Below, in pieces: positions 33,657 to 44,579 of a DNA stretch of 64,000 nucleotides. The DNA lies in contig OZ005620.1 of the NCBI GenBank assembly GCA_963930655.1, positions 16,063,001-16,127,000 on the forward strand. The letters run 5' to 3'. The translations under genes and the position numbers were made by a program. The notes under the pieces were generated by a model. That model had not been told where the DNA came from and ran no database searches. It saw nothing but the letters and a program-made list of their open reading frames with translations. This DNA comes from Myrica gale (taxonomy: Eukaryota; Streptophyta; Magnoliopsida; Fagales; Myricaceae). Position 1 is the first letter of the stretch. Every line of letters starts with the position of its first letter.

Positions 33657-34485
33657 CTTCTATTTTTCTGATGATAAATCAATGTCATAACCCTCATATA
33701 GATCTTGAGCATCTTGATATTGGGGATTTATTGGACTGAGTTCTGAACAAGTATTTGATGCAGCAGTATCTTCATCATCTTGAGACAGTTGTGAAAGAAC
33801 TTCAAGCAATTGATTTTTATAGTCATCTTTATCCTTTGCAGCAGCAAGTTTTGCTTGTAATTCACTTTTCTGGGAAAATAATTTGGAATGCTTTGCTATT
33901 TGGTGTTTGGCTTGTGAAATGACATTGATGATATTGTCTGTAGTAAAAACGAACAAGCATTTTACAAAAAATTTATGGGAAATGACTTTGGCATTGTTGT
34001 CATAGGTAAAGACAAATTTCCAGCAAAATATCCAGGGCTTAAATTGTATGAAAAAACGAAGGAGATTGGGTATATCTTTATATGGAGGGTTTTTCATTGC
34101 TATGTATTTTTCAAAAGAATGGGTATCATGTGGGTTTATGACCCATTGATCATATGCCTGTTTAAGATTATCTGGAAAAAGTTTTTCATCAGGCCCAAAT
34201 CGATCCCACCACTGGATGAACCAATGAGGAATGTGTTCGGAACTTTGAAATCCTTTAAAGCGAATGAACCAGGTATGATGATGATTGTTATTTTCAAAAA
34301 ATAAAATAAAAGTCCATGCATCAATATATTCATAATAAGAAATATTTTTTATGTTGCGAAAGGTTCAGATAAAGCACGAAGGGTCCAAGGTTGGCCCCAT
34401 TCTTTTGAAGAAATTATTCTGCGAATGGTAAATTTTGAAAAACCAACTCTGAAAGAGTCGAATTTACATGGAGTTTGTTCAAATA
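33657..34485 (-). pseudogene. Left-arm copy of retroelement-like coding segment
   Basis: Mirror of 34517-35375. The C-terminal part is open (33660-34097): NNAKVISHKFFVKC, coiled-coil-like KSELQAKLAAAKDKDDYKNQ and acidic QLSQDDEDTAAS, ending near YDIDLSSE. The inner part reads FSKFTIRRIISSKEWGQPWT and is separated by frameshifts. I do not recognise the family with certainty; the W-rich text resembles accessory or gag-like proteins of plant LTR retroelements or endogenous pararetroviruses. Confidence 0.4.
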
Positions 34486-34516
34486 CAACTGATTTTGTAT
34501 CCTGCAACATAAAAAA

Positions 34517-35375
34517 TATTTGAACAAACTCAACGTAAATTCGACTCTTCCAGAGTTGGTTTTTCAAAATTTACCATTCGCAGAATAATTTCTTCAAAAG
34601 AATGGGGCCAACCTTGGACCCTTCGTGCTTTATCTGAACCTTTTCGCAACATAAAAAATATTTCTTATTATGATTATATTGATGCATGGAATTTTACTTT
34701 ATTTTTTGAAAATAACAATCATCGTCATACCTGGTTCATTCGCTTTAAAGGATTTCAAAGTTCCGAACACATTCTTCATTGGTTCATCCAGTGGTGGGAT
34801 CGATTTGGGCCTGATGAAAATTTTTTCCAGATAATCTTAAACAGACATATGATCAATGGGTCATAAACCCACATGATATCCATTTTCTTGAAAAATAACC
34901 AGCAATGAAAAACCCTCCATATAAAGATATACCCAATATCCTTCGTTTTTTCATACAATTTAACCTTGTGCCCTGGAATTTTTGTTGGAAATTTGTCTTT
35001 ACCTGTGATAACAATGCCAAAGTAATTTCCCATAAATTTTTTGTAAAATGCTTGTCCGTTTTTACTACAGACAATATCATCAATGTCATTTCACAAGCCA
35101 GACACCAAATAGCAAAGCATTCCCAATTTTTTTCCCAGAAAAGTGAATTACAAGCAAAACTTGCTGCTGCAAAGGATAAAGATGACTATAAAAATCAATT
35201 GCTTGAAGTTCTTTCACAACTGTCTCAAGATGATGAAGATACTGCTGCATCAAATACTTGTTCAGAACTCAGTCGAATAAATCCCCAATATTAAGATACT
35301 CAAGATCCATATGAGGGTTATGACATTGATTTATCATCAGAAGAAATAGAAGCCATCAACCGTCAGTTTCTTTGA
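34517..35375 (+). pseudogene. Right-arm copy of retroelement-like coding segment
   Basis: Starts inside at about 34519 (FEQTQRKFDSSRVGFSKF), continues YDYIDAWNFTLFF, HWFIQWWDRFGPDENFF to a stop at about 34864, then in another frame 34905-35294 with the coiled-coil-like and acidic C-terminus, and stops at TTAAG near 35292 where the left arm reads through. The two arms thus carry different breaks, so they have decayed independently since the inversion. Confidence 0.4.
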
Positions 35376-36275
35376 AGGATAATTTTGTCAATTTGAAGAT
35401 ATTAAGGATAATTTCGTCATTTCATAATGTGATTACTGTATTGCTGCCGACAGTCACCGACAAGCTACTGTTCATCCGACAAATATCACTGTTGCTTTTA
35501 CTATTCAACCGACATATTACTGTTTGTTTTTCCCGACATATCACTATTCATCTACAATAGCTGTCTCCAGGTACTGTTTCTTTACTGTGCACTTATTCCA
35601 AGATTGTCCTTTACTATTCAAAATATCAAAGGATGTTTATGTACTTTCTTACCTTCTCTTTTTCTATAAACCGGACTCTCGCCTCTCATTTCGGCAGAAT
35701 GCGAATAACTTGCTTTCAAAATTCCCTCAAACTCTCTCAAACCTTTCGACCCTTTCTCTCAACCTTCTCTTTTTCTCAATTCTCTCAGCCTTCTCTCTCT
35801 CTCAAATACTCTCTCGTCTTTCTCTCATATATACTCAAATCCTTTTCATATCTTCTTAAACTATTGCTTCTCTGTTCTTCAGAATATCAACTCTTCAATC
35901 TTCAAGTTTGTTTTCAAGTTTCAAGTCTTCGAATCTTGTAAGTTTATTTCAAGTATTGTACTTTGTCAACTTTTCAATTATCAATGAGTCAAGAACTTTC
36001 TGTTTTAATTGTCATTGCTTTACTGCTTAACAGAACTATGAATATCTTGCTTGCATTTTTATTTCTGAATATCATTTACGATGCATATTTAATTCAACAA
36101 TACACTGTTGATGCATCACATTTAGGTTGTGTTTGTGTTGTAAATGGTACACAAACACACCCTTAATTCCGCAATATACCATTGACAATATCAATCATAA
36201 GATTGATTAAGCATTATATGAAAAATACGATTTTGATGTATCATATCATTCAGACGACACCACCTGGGCTTAATC

Positions 36276-36313
<38 letters not shown>

Positions 36314-36597
36314 GCAGACTATCCAAAAGCAAAACTCCACTGTCCCCTATAAGAGCAACACATCGATCACCTGCAGATTCATGCTAGTATAGCGTAAACT
36401 TCACTAAGGTGGCATAATTAGCTTCAACAACAATGGATTATGGATTTGAATAATAAACCATATTCTGTAAGAATGGTTTAAGAAATGTTTTAAGCTTTTC
36501 TCAATGGTAAATGAATGACAACGGTCATGTGATCATATGTATTCATAGGTGTAGAGCCTAAAGAGCTTTTTTCCATTTTTGAAGACTAGCTAATCTT

Positions 36598-36798
36598 TGA
36601 CAATAATTGAGGAAATTTGACCGAATACATAGGTCGTGTGTATCCTTCTCATTATATGGAGATTTGAATCCAGCTATACAAGGTACGTTATCAATTTACA
36701 AGGATATCAAACTAAACTAGGAAAGAAGACAAGGATCCGTTGCTATATACAGCTGTAGAATAAGTGAGTAAATATGACAGCAAAACTGTCCGTTGACA
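36598..36798 (-). repeat. 3' LTR of the copia element
   Basis: Ends TG..CA and pairs with 41843-42074. It lacks the GAAAGAAATCAAGCGTACGT segment present in the other LTR. Confidence 0.95.
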
Positions 36799-36846
36799 GC
36801 CCCCCTCAAATTGATGTGGGTTGATCAACCAACATCAATTTGCTAT

Positions 36847-39800
36847 TCAAGAAGCAATGGCGATGACGAGTAGAGGCTTGGTGAAGATGTCAGCAACTTG
36901 AAACTCTGTAGCAACATGCGGAAGGGTGATGACTCCATCTTCGAAGGCTTCACGAATAGCATGACAATCAACTTCAATATGCTTTGTACGCTCATGATAC
37001 ACAGGATTGGCCGTGATTTGAATGGCGCTGGTATTGTCGGCATAAAGGAGAGTAGGTTCAATCTGAGGGAAGTTCAATTCATTAAGTAAACCACGGAGCC
37101 AGATAATTTCGGAGCAAGTAAGAGACATAGCACGATACTCAGATTCTGTAGACGACATCGACACCCGGTGTTGCTTTTTACTTTTCCAAGATATCAAGGC
37201 ATTACCCAAGAACACACACCAACCAGTGATAGAACGACGAGTATCGGCACAACCAGCCCAATCAGCATCACTATAAGCCGTAAGAGACGAAGAAGTGTTG
37301 GCAGGGAAGAATAAGCCACGAGCAGAAGTACCCTGAATGTAACGAATGATGCGACGAACAGCAGCCAACTGACTTGCTGGACAGCAAAGGAGATGTCCGG
37401 TCGAGTAATAGTGAGGTAGACAAGACTACCTACCAGCTTGCAATATAAACTAGGGTCAGCAAGTAAGTCACCCTCCTCTTTGCGAAGTTTGACATTTAAC
37501 TCCATGGGAGTGTCAACCATGGAAGTGGTTCGAAGACCAGCAAGAGCCACCATATCAGAAGCATACTTGTGTTGATTGAGAGAAATACCAGAAGAACTAC
37601 GACGTACCTCAAGACCAAGAAAATATGTGAGAGAGCCAAGATCTTTCATGTGAAAGAACTCAGAGAGATGAAGCTTGAGCTTGCCAAGTAAAGTAGAGTC
37701 TGAACCAGTGATAACAATATCATCAACATAAACAAGAAGAATAATAATGCCCATTTCTGTTTTACGCAAAAATAAAGAGGAGTCATGCTTGCTCTGCTGG
37801 AAGGAGAATTGTAATAAAGTACTCCGAAACTTATCAAACCAGGCTCGCGGAGCTTGTTTAATACCATAAAGAGACTTTCGAAGCTTGCACACATGTGAAG
37901 TAGGAGAAGATAACAAGCCTGGGGGAGGCTTCATAAAAATGCATTCTTTGAGATCACTATGAAGAAAAGCATTATTCCCATCCATTTGATGAAGAGACCA
38001 ATCATTGGAGGCGGCAAGAGCGAGAATAGTGCGAACAATGGTCATTTTAGCCACAGGAGCAAAGATCTCGTCGTAATTGACACCATATTCTTGATTATTT
38101 CCAAGAGCAACTAACTGGGCTTTGTAACGATCAAGACTGCCATCTGATCGGACCTTGATGGAGTAAACCCATTTGCAGCCTAGAGGAGTAATCGTGGAAG
38201 GACAAGGTTCATCTCATGTGTGATTTGCTTCAAGAGCTGCAAGTTCTTCCTGCATAGCTTGCTGCCAACACTCATGCTTGGCAGCTTGGGAGTAGGATGT
38301 GGGAATAACATATTGGGACAATGATGCAGTAAAAGCAGATATAGAAGTGCCAGAGGAAGGAAACCCATACCGATCTGGGGGTACAGACACTCGAGTAGAG
38401 TGTCGTACCAAGGGCGCTGGATGTGCCTAGCTTGACGGGATGGAAGGCGCAACAAGATCAGGTAGCAGGGCTGCCAGCGAAGGAGGCGGTCGGCGAGAAC
38501 GGCGCGTATACACTATACCAGGGGTAAATCGAGAAGGGACAGAAACCGGAGGCAATGGCGGCTCCTCGAAAGGAGGAAGGAAAACCACAGGAGAAGAGGG
38601 CAGAGAGGGGCACAGAAAGAAATGTTGACTTTCGAAAAAAATCACATTTCGAGAGACACGAAGACGATGTAAAGTAGGATCATAGCACACAAAACCTTTC
38701 TGACCCACATTATACCCCAAGAACGCACAACGAACAGATTGAGCAGACAACTTATGGCGTTCATGAGGAGGCAAATGAACAAAACATACACAACCAAAAG
38801 TACGTAAATGATCGTAACTAGGCTGCGTAGAAAGAAGACGAAAGTAGGGAGATTCCATATTTAAGACAGAGGATGGTAGTCGATTAATCAAAAGGGTAGC
38901 TGTTTTCATAGCCTCGACCCAGAACATGGAAGGAACAAAAGACTCAAGCAAAAGAGTACGTACCACATCTAGAAGATGACGATTTTTCCGTTCGGCGACC
39001 CCATTTTGTTGTGGAGTACCTGGGCACGAACGTTGATGAACAATGCCTTTGGAATCTAAGAACTCACGGAATTCATTAGACAGATATTCACCACCGGAAT
39101 CGGTACGTAAAATTTTTATAGAGGCAGAATATTGGTTTGCAAGATGCGCAATGAATACAGTGAAAGTACGAAAAACTTCAGATTTTGAGCGAAGAAAATA
39201 GACCCAAGTAAAACGACTATAATCATCAATAAATGTCACATAATACTTAAATTTTTCATGAGATGTAACAGGAGATGGACCCCAGACATCACTATGAATA
39301 ATATCAAAGCAGTGAGAAGCTCTACGAGCATGCAGAGGAAAAGGAAGCGTTTTACTTTTACCAAGCGTGCAAGAGGTACAATCAAAAGAAGTAAAACTTC
39401 GTACTTTATTGCCTAATAAACCAGAGTTGAATACATGAGATAATATCTGAGTATTGGGGTGACCCAAACGACGGTGTCACACCATACGCAAATCATCAAC
39501 TGTATTACAAGAAAGACACAAATTTGGAGACACTGAAGAGGGTGTTGGAACAGACAAATATAGTGCAAAGAGACGCCCCACCTTAGGCCCCTTCGCGATC
39601 AGCGTCCCCGTTGCCTGATCCTGTACAACACAACCAGTACCAGAAAAGTTAACAGCACAATTGTTATCTATTAATTGGCCAACTGAAATGAGATTTGTAG
39701 AAAGCTGAGGAGCAATAAATACATCGGTGATCTTAGGAGAAGCATCACCAATAGCAGTGATTGGCAAGGAGCTACCATTGGCTGTTTGAATAAATGAAGT

Positions 39801-39950
39801 GCCAGTATAAGGCCTTACATGACCAAGAGCTGTGGGACTGGGAGTCATGTGATTAGAAGCTTCAGAGTCGATATACCATAGGTTAGAAGAAGCATGGTTA
39901 CCTTGAAGACCCAAAGTTGAGAGCGCAGACACGATCATCAGTTGCACCAT
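36847..39950 (-). pseudogene. Copia pol: protease, integrase, reverse transcriptase, RNase H
   Basis: Protease region (39950-39477) has WYIDSEASNHMT where the family has DSGA, so the active-site Gly is replaced. A TGA for Trp follows MV at about 39479. The pre-integrase and integrase frame (39467-38427) has LGHPN, the Cys pair CTSCTLGKSK, and DDE residues in HSDVWGP, RTDSGGEY and GVAERKNRH. A frameshift near 38430 and a TGA after ALEANHT (about 38215) precede the reverse transcriptase, with PLGCKWVYSIK, FAPVAKM and YVDDIVITGSD (38160-37390). A frameshift near 37385 separates RNase H (37368-36847) with YSDADWAG, STESEYRA, HERTKHIEVDCH and DIFTKPL. All domains are recognisable, but at least five lesions prevent a full polyprotein. 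Confidence 0.9.
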
Positions 39951-40034
39951 TGCAGGTGTTAGCGGAGGGGAGAAATCACTTGGAGAGGCACCAAATGCCG
40001 GAGAAGTAGCTACTGGAGGTGCAGTAACAGAGGT

Positions 40035-40862
40035 CTAAAAAGCTTGGGTTTGGCGATTTTGAGGACGGATGCGACATTCTTTAATAATATGACCCTTTTT
40101 CTTGCAATTGGAACAAAACTTCTTGGCACAATTGGCTGCAATATGATCATATCCCTTGCAAGAAAAAACATTGCTTGGACGCCATAGAAGTCCCCCGGCC
40201 TTGGGCAGCATAAGCAACAATAGTTGAACCAGAGCCGTCATGAGGAGAGTCCAAAACCGCTTGAGTGGTGAGACGTTGTTCCTCGCGAAGGAGTTCGCTG
40301 AAACAAATATCAAGAGATGGAACCGGAGATCGGTTCAGCAAAGAAGATCGAACAGATTCATATTCGGAGCGCAGCTTCATAAGAAATTGATCACGACGAC
40401 TCGTCTCATGGATAGCCTGAATAGCTGAAAGAGCATCATATGGAACATTCATCATAACAAGGGCAGAATAGTCAGTCCAAAGAGTGAGAAACGCCGAGTA
40501 GTAATCCTGATGAAATTGGGCAATGGCATGCTCCAAGTGAAAACGTCGGGCGTCATTATCTTGATGGTAAACTTTCTTCAAATAAGTCCACATAGATTGG
40601 GCGAAACGATAAGGACGAAAATTGGGAACAAGGTGCGGCTCGACGGAGCTAAGAAGCCAAGACATAATCCTAGCATCAAGAACAGCCCAGGAAACCGGAG
40701 CAGCAGCATCCTTAGATTTTTTTCGAAGCGGAAGAAGGTGCCGGAGTGGTGCTGTCAATATGACCCCAGAGATCTTTTCCTTGTAGGAAAAGTTCAAATT
40801 GAAATGCCCAAGTACAATAATTTGTACAAGTAAATTTGACACAAGCAGGAGCAGAATCCATG
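40035..40862 (-). pseudogene. Copia gag with zinc knuckle
   Basis: ATG at 40862 (MDSAPACVKF) opens the usual copia gag start. A frameshift near 40720-40740 moves to the main frame (40690-40180) with YRFAQSMWTYLKKVY and ETSRRDQFLMKLRSEY. A second frameshift near 40180 leads to CSNCKKKGHIIKEC, an intact CCHC knuckle, and a TAG after TQAF at about 40035. Confidence 0.8.
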
Positions 40863-40935
40863 ATAAGATAATGTAAAGTATAGATGTAAATAATTGCTTA
40901 AAAAATATACTGCCAAGCTGAACAACAATAGCAAC

Positions 40936-41385
40936 GGGAAGATGCTGCCAAACTTATTACCAGCAAGCCAAATAGCCCAAACAACACCCAATCAGCCCAA
41001 ACCAAACCCAGTAAGTAATATCAGCCCAATCAGCCCAACTACAATAACAGCCAGTCCAAGTAGCAACAAAAAACAGCAGCCCAGCAGCCCAATAATGCAA
41101 AAATTAAACAAAGACAAGAAATAGCTCCACCGAAAGCCAAAAATCAAACAAGGAGAGAATATGAAGATGTTGTCAAACTTACTACCAGCAACCCAAATAG
41201 CCCAAACAACACCCAATCAGCCCAAACAAAACCCAGTAAGTAATATCAGCCTAATCAGCCCAGCTACAATAACAGCCAGTCCAAGTAGCAACAAAAAACA
41301 GCAGCCCAGCAGCCCAATAATGCAAAAAAGAAACAAAGACCAAGAAATAGGTCCACCGAAAGCCAAATATCAAACAAGGAAAGAA
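40936..41385. repeat. Tandem duplication (~225 bases) in the copia leader
   Basis: GATGCTGCCAAACTTATTAC at 40941 and GATGTTGTCAAACTTACTAC at 41166 begin two direct copies that stay about 93% alike through the ATAATGCAAAAA stretch. It lies between the 5' LTR and gag; the surrounding leader is rich in CAGCCCA/CACCACAGA words. Confidence 0.8.
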
Positions 41386-41842
41386 GAATAGGTCCGAAAA
41401 ATACCACCGAAATCCAAATAGCCAACAAACAGCCCGAAAACAAGGAAGAGGAAGCAAACCGAAACAGCCCAAGAGACCGGAAGCCACAATCAGTGCCGAC
41501 AGCCACCACAGATCACCACCCAACGTCGGAAACTCCACAGAAAATGCCGAAATCACCACAGACCACCACCCAGCACCGAAAACTCCACAGAGGACACCAG
41601 AAACACCACAGAAGCCACCAAAATCACCACAGCAAATGCTGAGCGCCACAAAACACCAATACCCAGTGCCGGAAATACTACAGGGATGGTCGAAAGTAGA
41701 AAAGAAGAACTAGAAGTACTACGGGTTCGGAAAAAAATGGGTGGCGTTGAAAAAAATCGACGGAAACGAAACCCACGACGAAAAACGAAACCAAATCGAA
41801 AAAGAACCAGAGAGACAGATTAGAGTACTGGCTCTGATACCA

Positions 41843-42074
41843 TGACAATAATTGAGGAAATTTGACCGAATACATAGGCCGTGTGTATCCTTCTCATTAT
41901 ATAGAGATTTGAATCAAGCAATACAAGGTACGTTATCAATATACAAGGAAAGAAATCAAGCGTACGTTATAGAAATCTCGTATCAAACTAAACTAGGAAA
42001 GAAGACAAGGATCCGTTGCTACATACAGCTGTAGAATAAGTGAGTAAATATGACAGCAAAGCTGTCCGTTGACA
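41843..42074 (-). repeat. 5' LTR of the copia element
   Basis: Pairs with 36598-36798. The primer-binding site complement GCTCTGATACCA directly precedes it on the plus strand. Confidence 0.95.
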
Positions 42075-42232
42075 ATCTTATGATGGATTTAATAGAGCAT
42101 AGGGTTTAAAAAAACCTTAATATTTTGCACTTTTTATTTATTAGGAAATTTAAGAACTTCTCAAACTAAAGGCAATAGGACGTTTATAACAAACCTGTCT
42201 TCTATGTCATTTGTGCCAAAATCCCAACGGTT

Positions 42233-44389
42233 TCACTTGAGAACCCTGCACAAGACCATGAATGGAAGTTACCGGCAAAGAGGATGAGAAATAAACAAGT
42301 GAGGAATTAGCGAAGTTTGACCAGCCACATACGCATCGTGTACAACCATAAGATGGCCGTGGTGAACAAGGATTTCATGTAAGATGGGCATGAACTCAGG
42401 CCAATATCCAGTAAGCTCTTCCTCAACCTCTTCTGCACTCAATTTGCTACGTCCTGCCTATATGACCAAAAATTTAAAAACCTTTGAAATGAGATTTTGA
42501 ATTCTGTAGCAAGCCTGTTTGTGCAAGTATTATATATGAACTTACATGTTGATTAAATTTATTGTCCTTGAGGTGCATCACGACATTTCTGCTAAACCTC
42601 ATAAAAGATGTGGCAGACTGATTATACTGCAAGTGTTTTCTCCGTTTGTTTGGCAAATGCTGTAAGGTCTTATGGTGATTAAGCACCATACGGAATGTAC
42701 CAACATTGTGCTTCCATTTATATTTGCAGTCTTTTATTTATTGCCGAAATGAAGGGCTTTTTACTGTTTCCAAAATATAAGAACGTATGAGAAATCACCC
42801 TGTAGCTTAACCTTTGTAAAGTGGATAGAAAAATTGGGTGGTTTTCAATATTGAGCAACCTGGACCAGAGTAACAAGAAGTTAGAACAAGCGATTATATC
42901 AAATATAAGCTTCAGTAGTCATTAATGTTTTGAAGCTTTTCACGTACCGGCTAGGTTTCGTTACCGATATATAGGTAAGAAACAACTCAAGTTCTATTGG
43001 AATGTGCAGTTGTTTGGTCCCAAAGCAACTCCTAACAATGGTAGACAAGTCCAGATAATCCAAATAATCATCTAGGTTATTAGTCTTCGAGACACCACTT
43101 ACAATTCCTGTGATCTTCGCCCGACCATTCACAATCTCAATATTTAGCATACTTAAATTGCCGTGACATATGTTTTTCACACGATGGAGATAACCAATGC
43201 CCCTTAAAACATCCCTACCAAAGCCAAGGAAGAAAAAATGTTAAAAATCCTAAGAACAGCATTGATGGAGACAAAAAAAAAATTCAAATATTAATTACCT
43301 TATGATTTGAAGAAAGTCTGGATTCAGATATTTGCCTTGATGGTCAAAAAGAGCATTCTCTTGCAACTACTGTTCGAAGTTCTGCTCATAGAACTCCATT
43401 ACATAGCAAACTTGGTCACAGTTTGGATTGAAATAGTAAAGGGTCTTCAATACGAACTCATTAGAGCATGCAACTGCTAAATTGTACGATATTCTGCTAA
43501 TCGAATCAGACCTTCCTGCAACATTGTATATGACATCCCCTATGTTCTGCACATTGACTTGATACACCCCATCACAGATTCGTTTTGCCACACCGTGTTT
43601 CAGCTTCTGAATAAGAAAACCATCACTTGCTTCCTTTATAGCATGACAATGACAACAAGAATGGTGTGGCCGAGGGCGGCCCCACAATCTCCCGATGCCA
43701 GAACTCTTAACCTATATGTGAACGCTGGGGTAAATACCTAAAAACCAAAATAGCATATGGTTCTACTGTCATGGACAAGCTGCCCTGATTGATATAAACT
43801 AGTATGGGGAGTGACTAAGCTCTGTTACAAGTCATAATGTTAAAAGAAAGTGAGCTTCCCATATCAACTACAATAGTTGAGAAATCAAGTAAAAGTGTTA
43901 TTCATGAAATTGTTAAGAGTTGATTACCCCCTTTTCGAGAAATATCAAGGTGACAAGTGACAGTAACAGTCAATGTCAAGATGAACCAAGGGATGACACC
44001 CAACTTGAAAAAGAAACTGAAATCTGACTATCAAATTGCTCAAGTACACTGAAAGATTTGCAGACTCACAAATTTATGGAATAGTTCACTGCTTAAATCA
44101 AGCACTGTATCCAGCTGCGGCTGAAGAAAACGCACCAGAAGAAGCATGAAAGCAACCACGACCGCCAAACAATCAATTATCTCTTCTAGAGCCTAGTTGG
44201 TAACCACAAAATAATTATTTCATCACAAAATTGCACACCTGGCAACAACACATTCACACACACATACACATAATTCGTCAGAAGATAAAGATAGAGGGAC
44301 AGCACATCACTATCGGTGTTGACAGAGATGAAAGCGCTGATCACTGTCAGTGACACTAAAATGTTTTTTTCCTCCTGACTTCCCTCCAT
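42233..44389 (-). pseudogene. Copy D: pseudokinase-KEN family, all seven exons but broken
   Basis: Exons on the minus strand: about 44389-44306 (MEGSQEEKNILVSLTVIS), 44192-44070, 43711-43299, 43214-42948, 42859-42546, 42457-42333, 42245-42233. Lengths follow copy C; exon 4 is 18 bases longer in phase (LDDYLDYLDL) and exon 6 is exactly 125. Exon 3 has TAG where copy C has the Trp of FEQW (about 43368). Exon 5 has a frameshift and stop after NKRLQI (about 42735). HGNLSMLNIEIVNGRAKI again lacks the catalytic Asp. The copia insertion lies just downstream of the last exon. The 1-base uncertainty at exon 1's end reflects my counting. Confidence 0.7.
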
Positions 44390-44579
44390 TGTCTTAGTGC
44401 TTCCCAGGTCCAAGGAAATCCTCTCAGCTCCAAGAAAATTGCTGCAGCAAAAGCCCAAAAATCAACAAATGGCTCTACTCTCTTTTGTTGTGTCGAGAAG
44501 AGTAGTCTGAGCTTGGTTCTATGTGTGTGAGTGGCTACCGGAAAGATCACACCTTAAGTCTGTGTTTTTAGAGGAGGAC

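Larger units (their letters stand above)
32817..36240. repeat. 3.4 kb inverted repeat of a retroelement-like segment
   Basis: Left arm about 32817-34485, right arm about 34517-36240, complementary through nearly their full length (a few percent mismatch), with a loop of about 30 bases near 34486-34516. The right arm has one extra ~45-base insertion at about 36117-36163. (TA)n runs border both outer ends (32793-32816 and 36277-36311). Each arm carries, inside to outside, a coding segment, a leader with CCGACATATTACTGTTT words, and a TATA-like CTATAAACCGG with a C/T-rich tract. Read outward, each arm looks like the 3' end of an element followed by an LTR or promoter region. Confidence 0.8.
36598..42074 (-). 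mobile_element. Full-length Ty1/copia retrotransposon, inactivated, TSD ATCTT
   Basis: Flanked by ATCTT at 36593-36597 and 42075-42079. LTRs at 36598-36798 (201 bases) and 41843-42074 (232 bases) begin TGACAATAATTGAGG on the plus strand and end CCGTTGACA; they differ at about seven positions plus one ~31-base gap. On the minus strand the 5' LTR is followed by TGGTATCAGAGC (plus 41831-41842), the standard initiator-Met tRNA primer site, and a G-rich polypurine tract (plus 36800-36810) precedes the 3' LTR. Order gag, zinc knuckle, protease, integrase, reverse transcriptase, RNase H. It lies in the 3' flank of copy D. Confidence 0.95.

Noticed and set aside
38440..38628. Plus-strand frame inside the copia element
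   Set aside because: It is antisense to the end of the integrase region and has no independent support.
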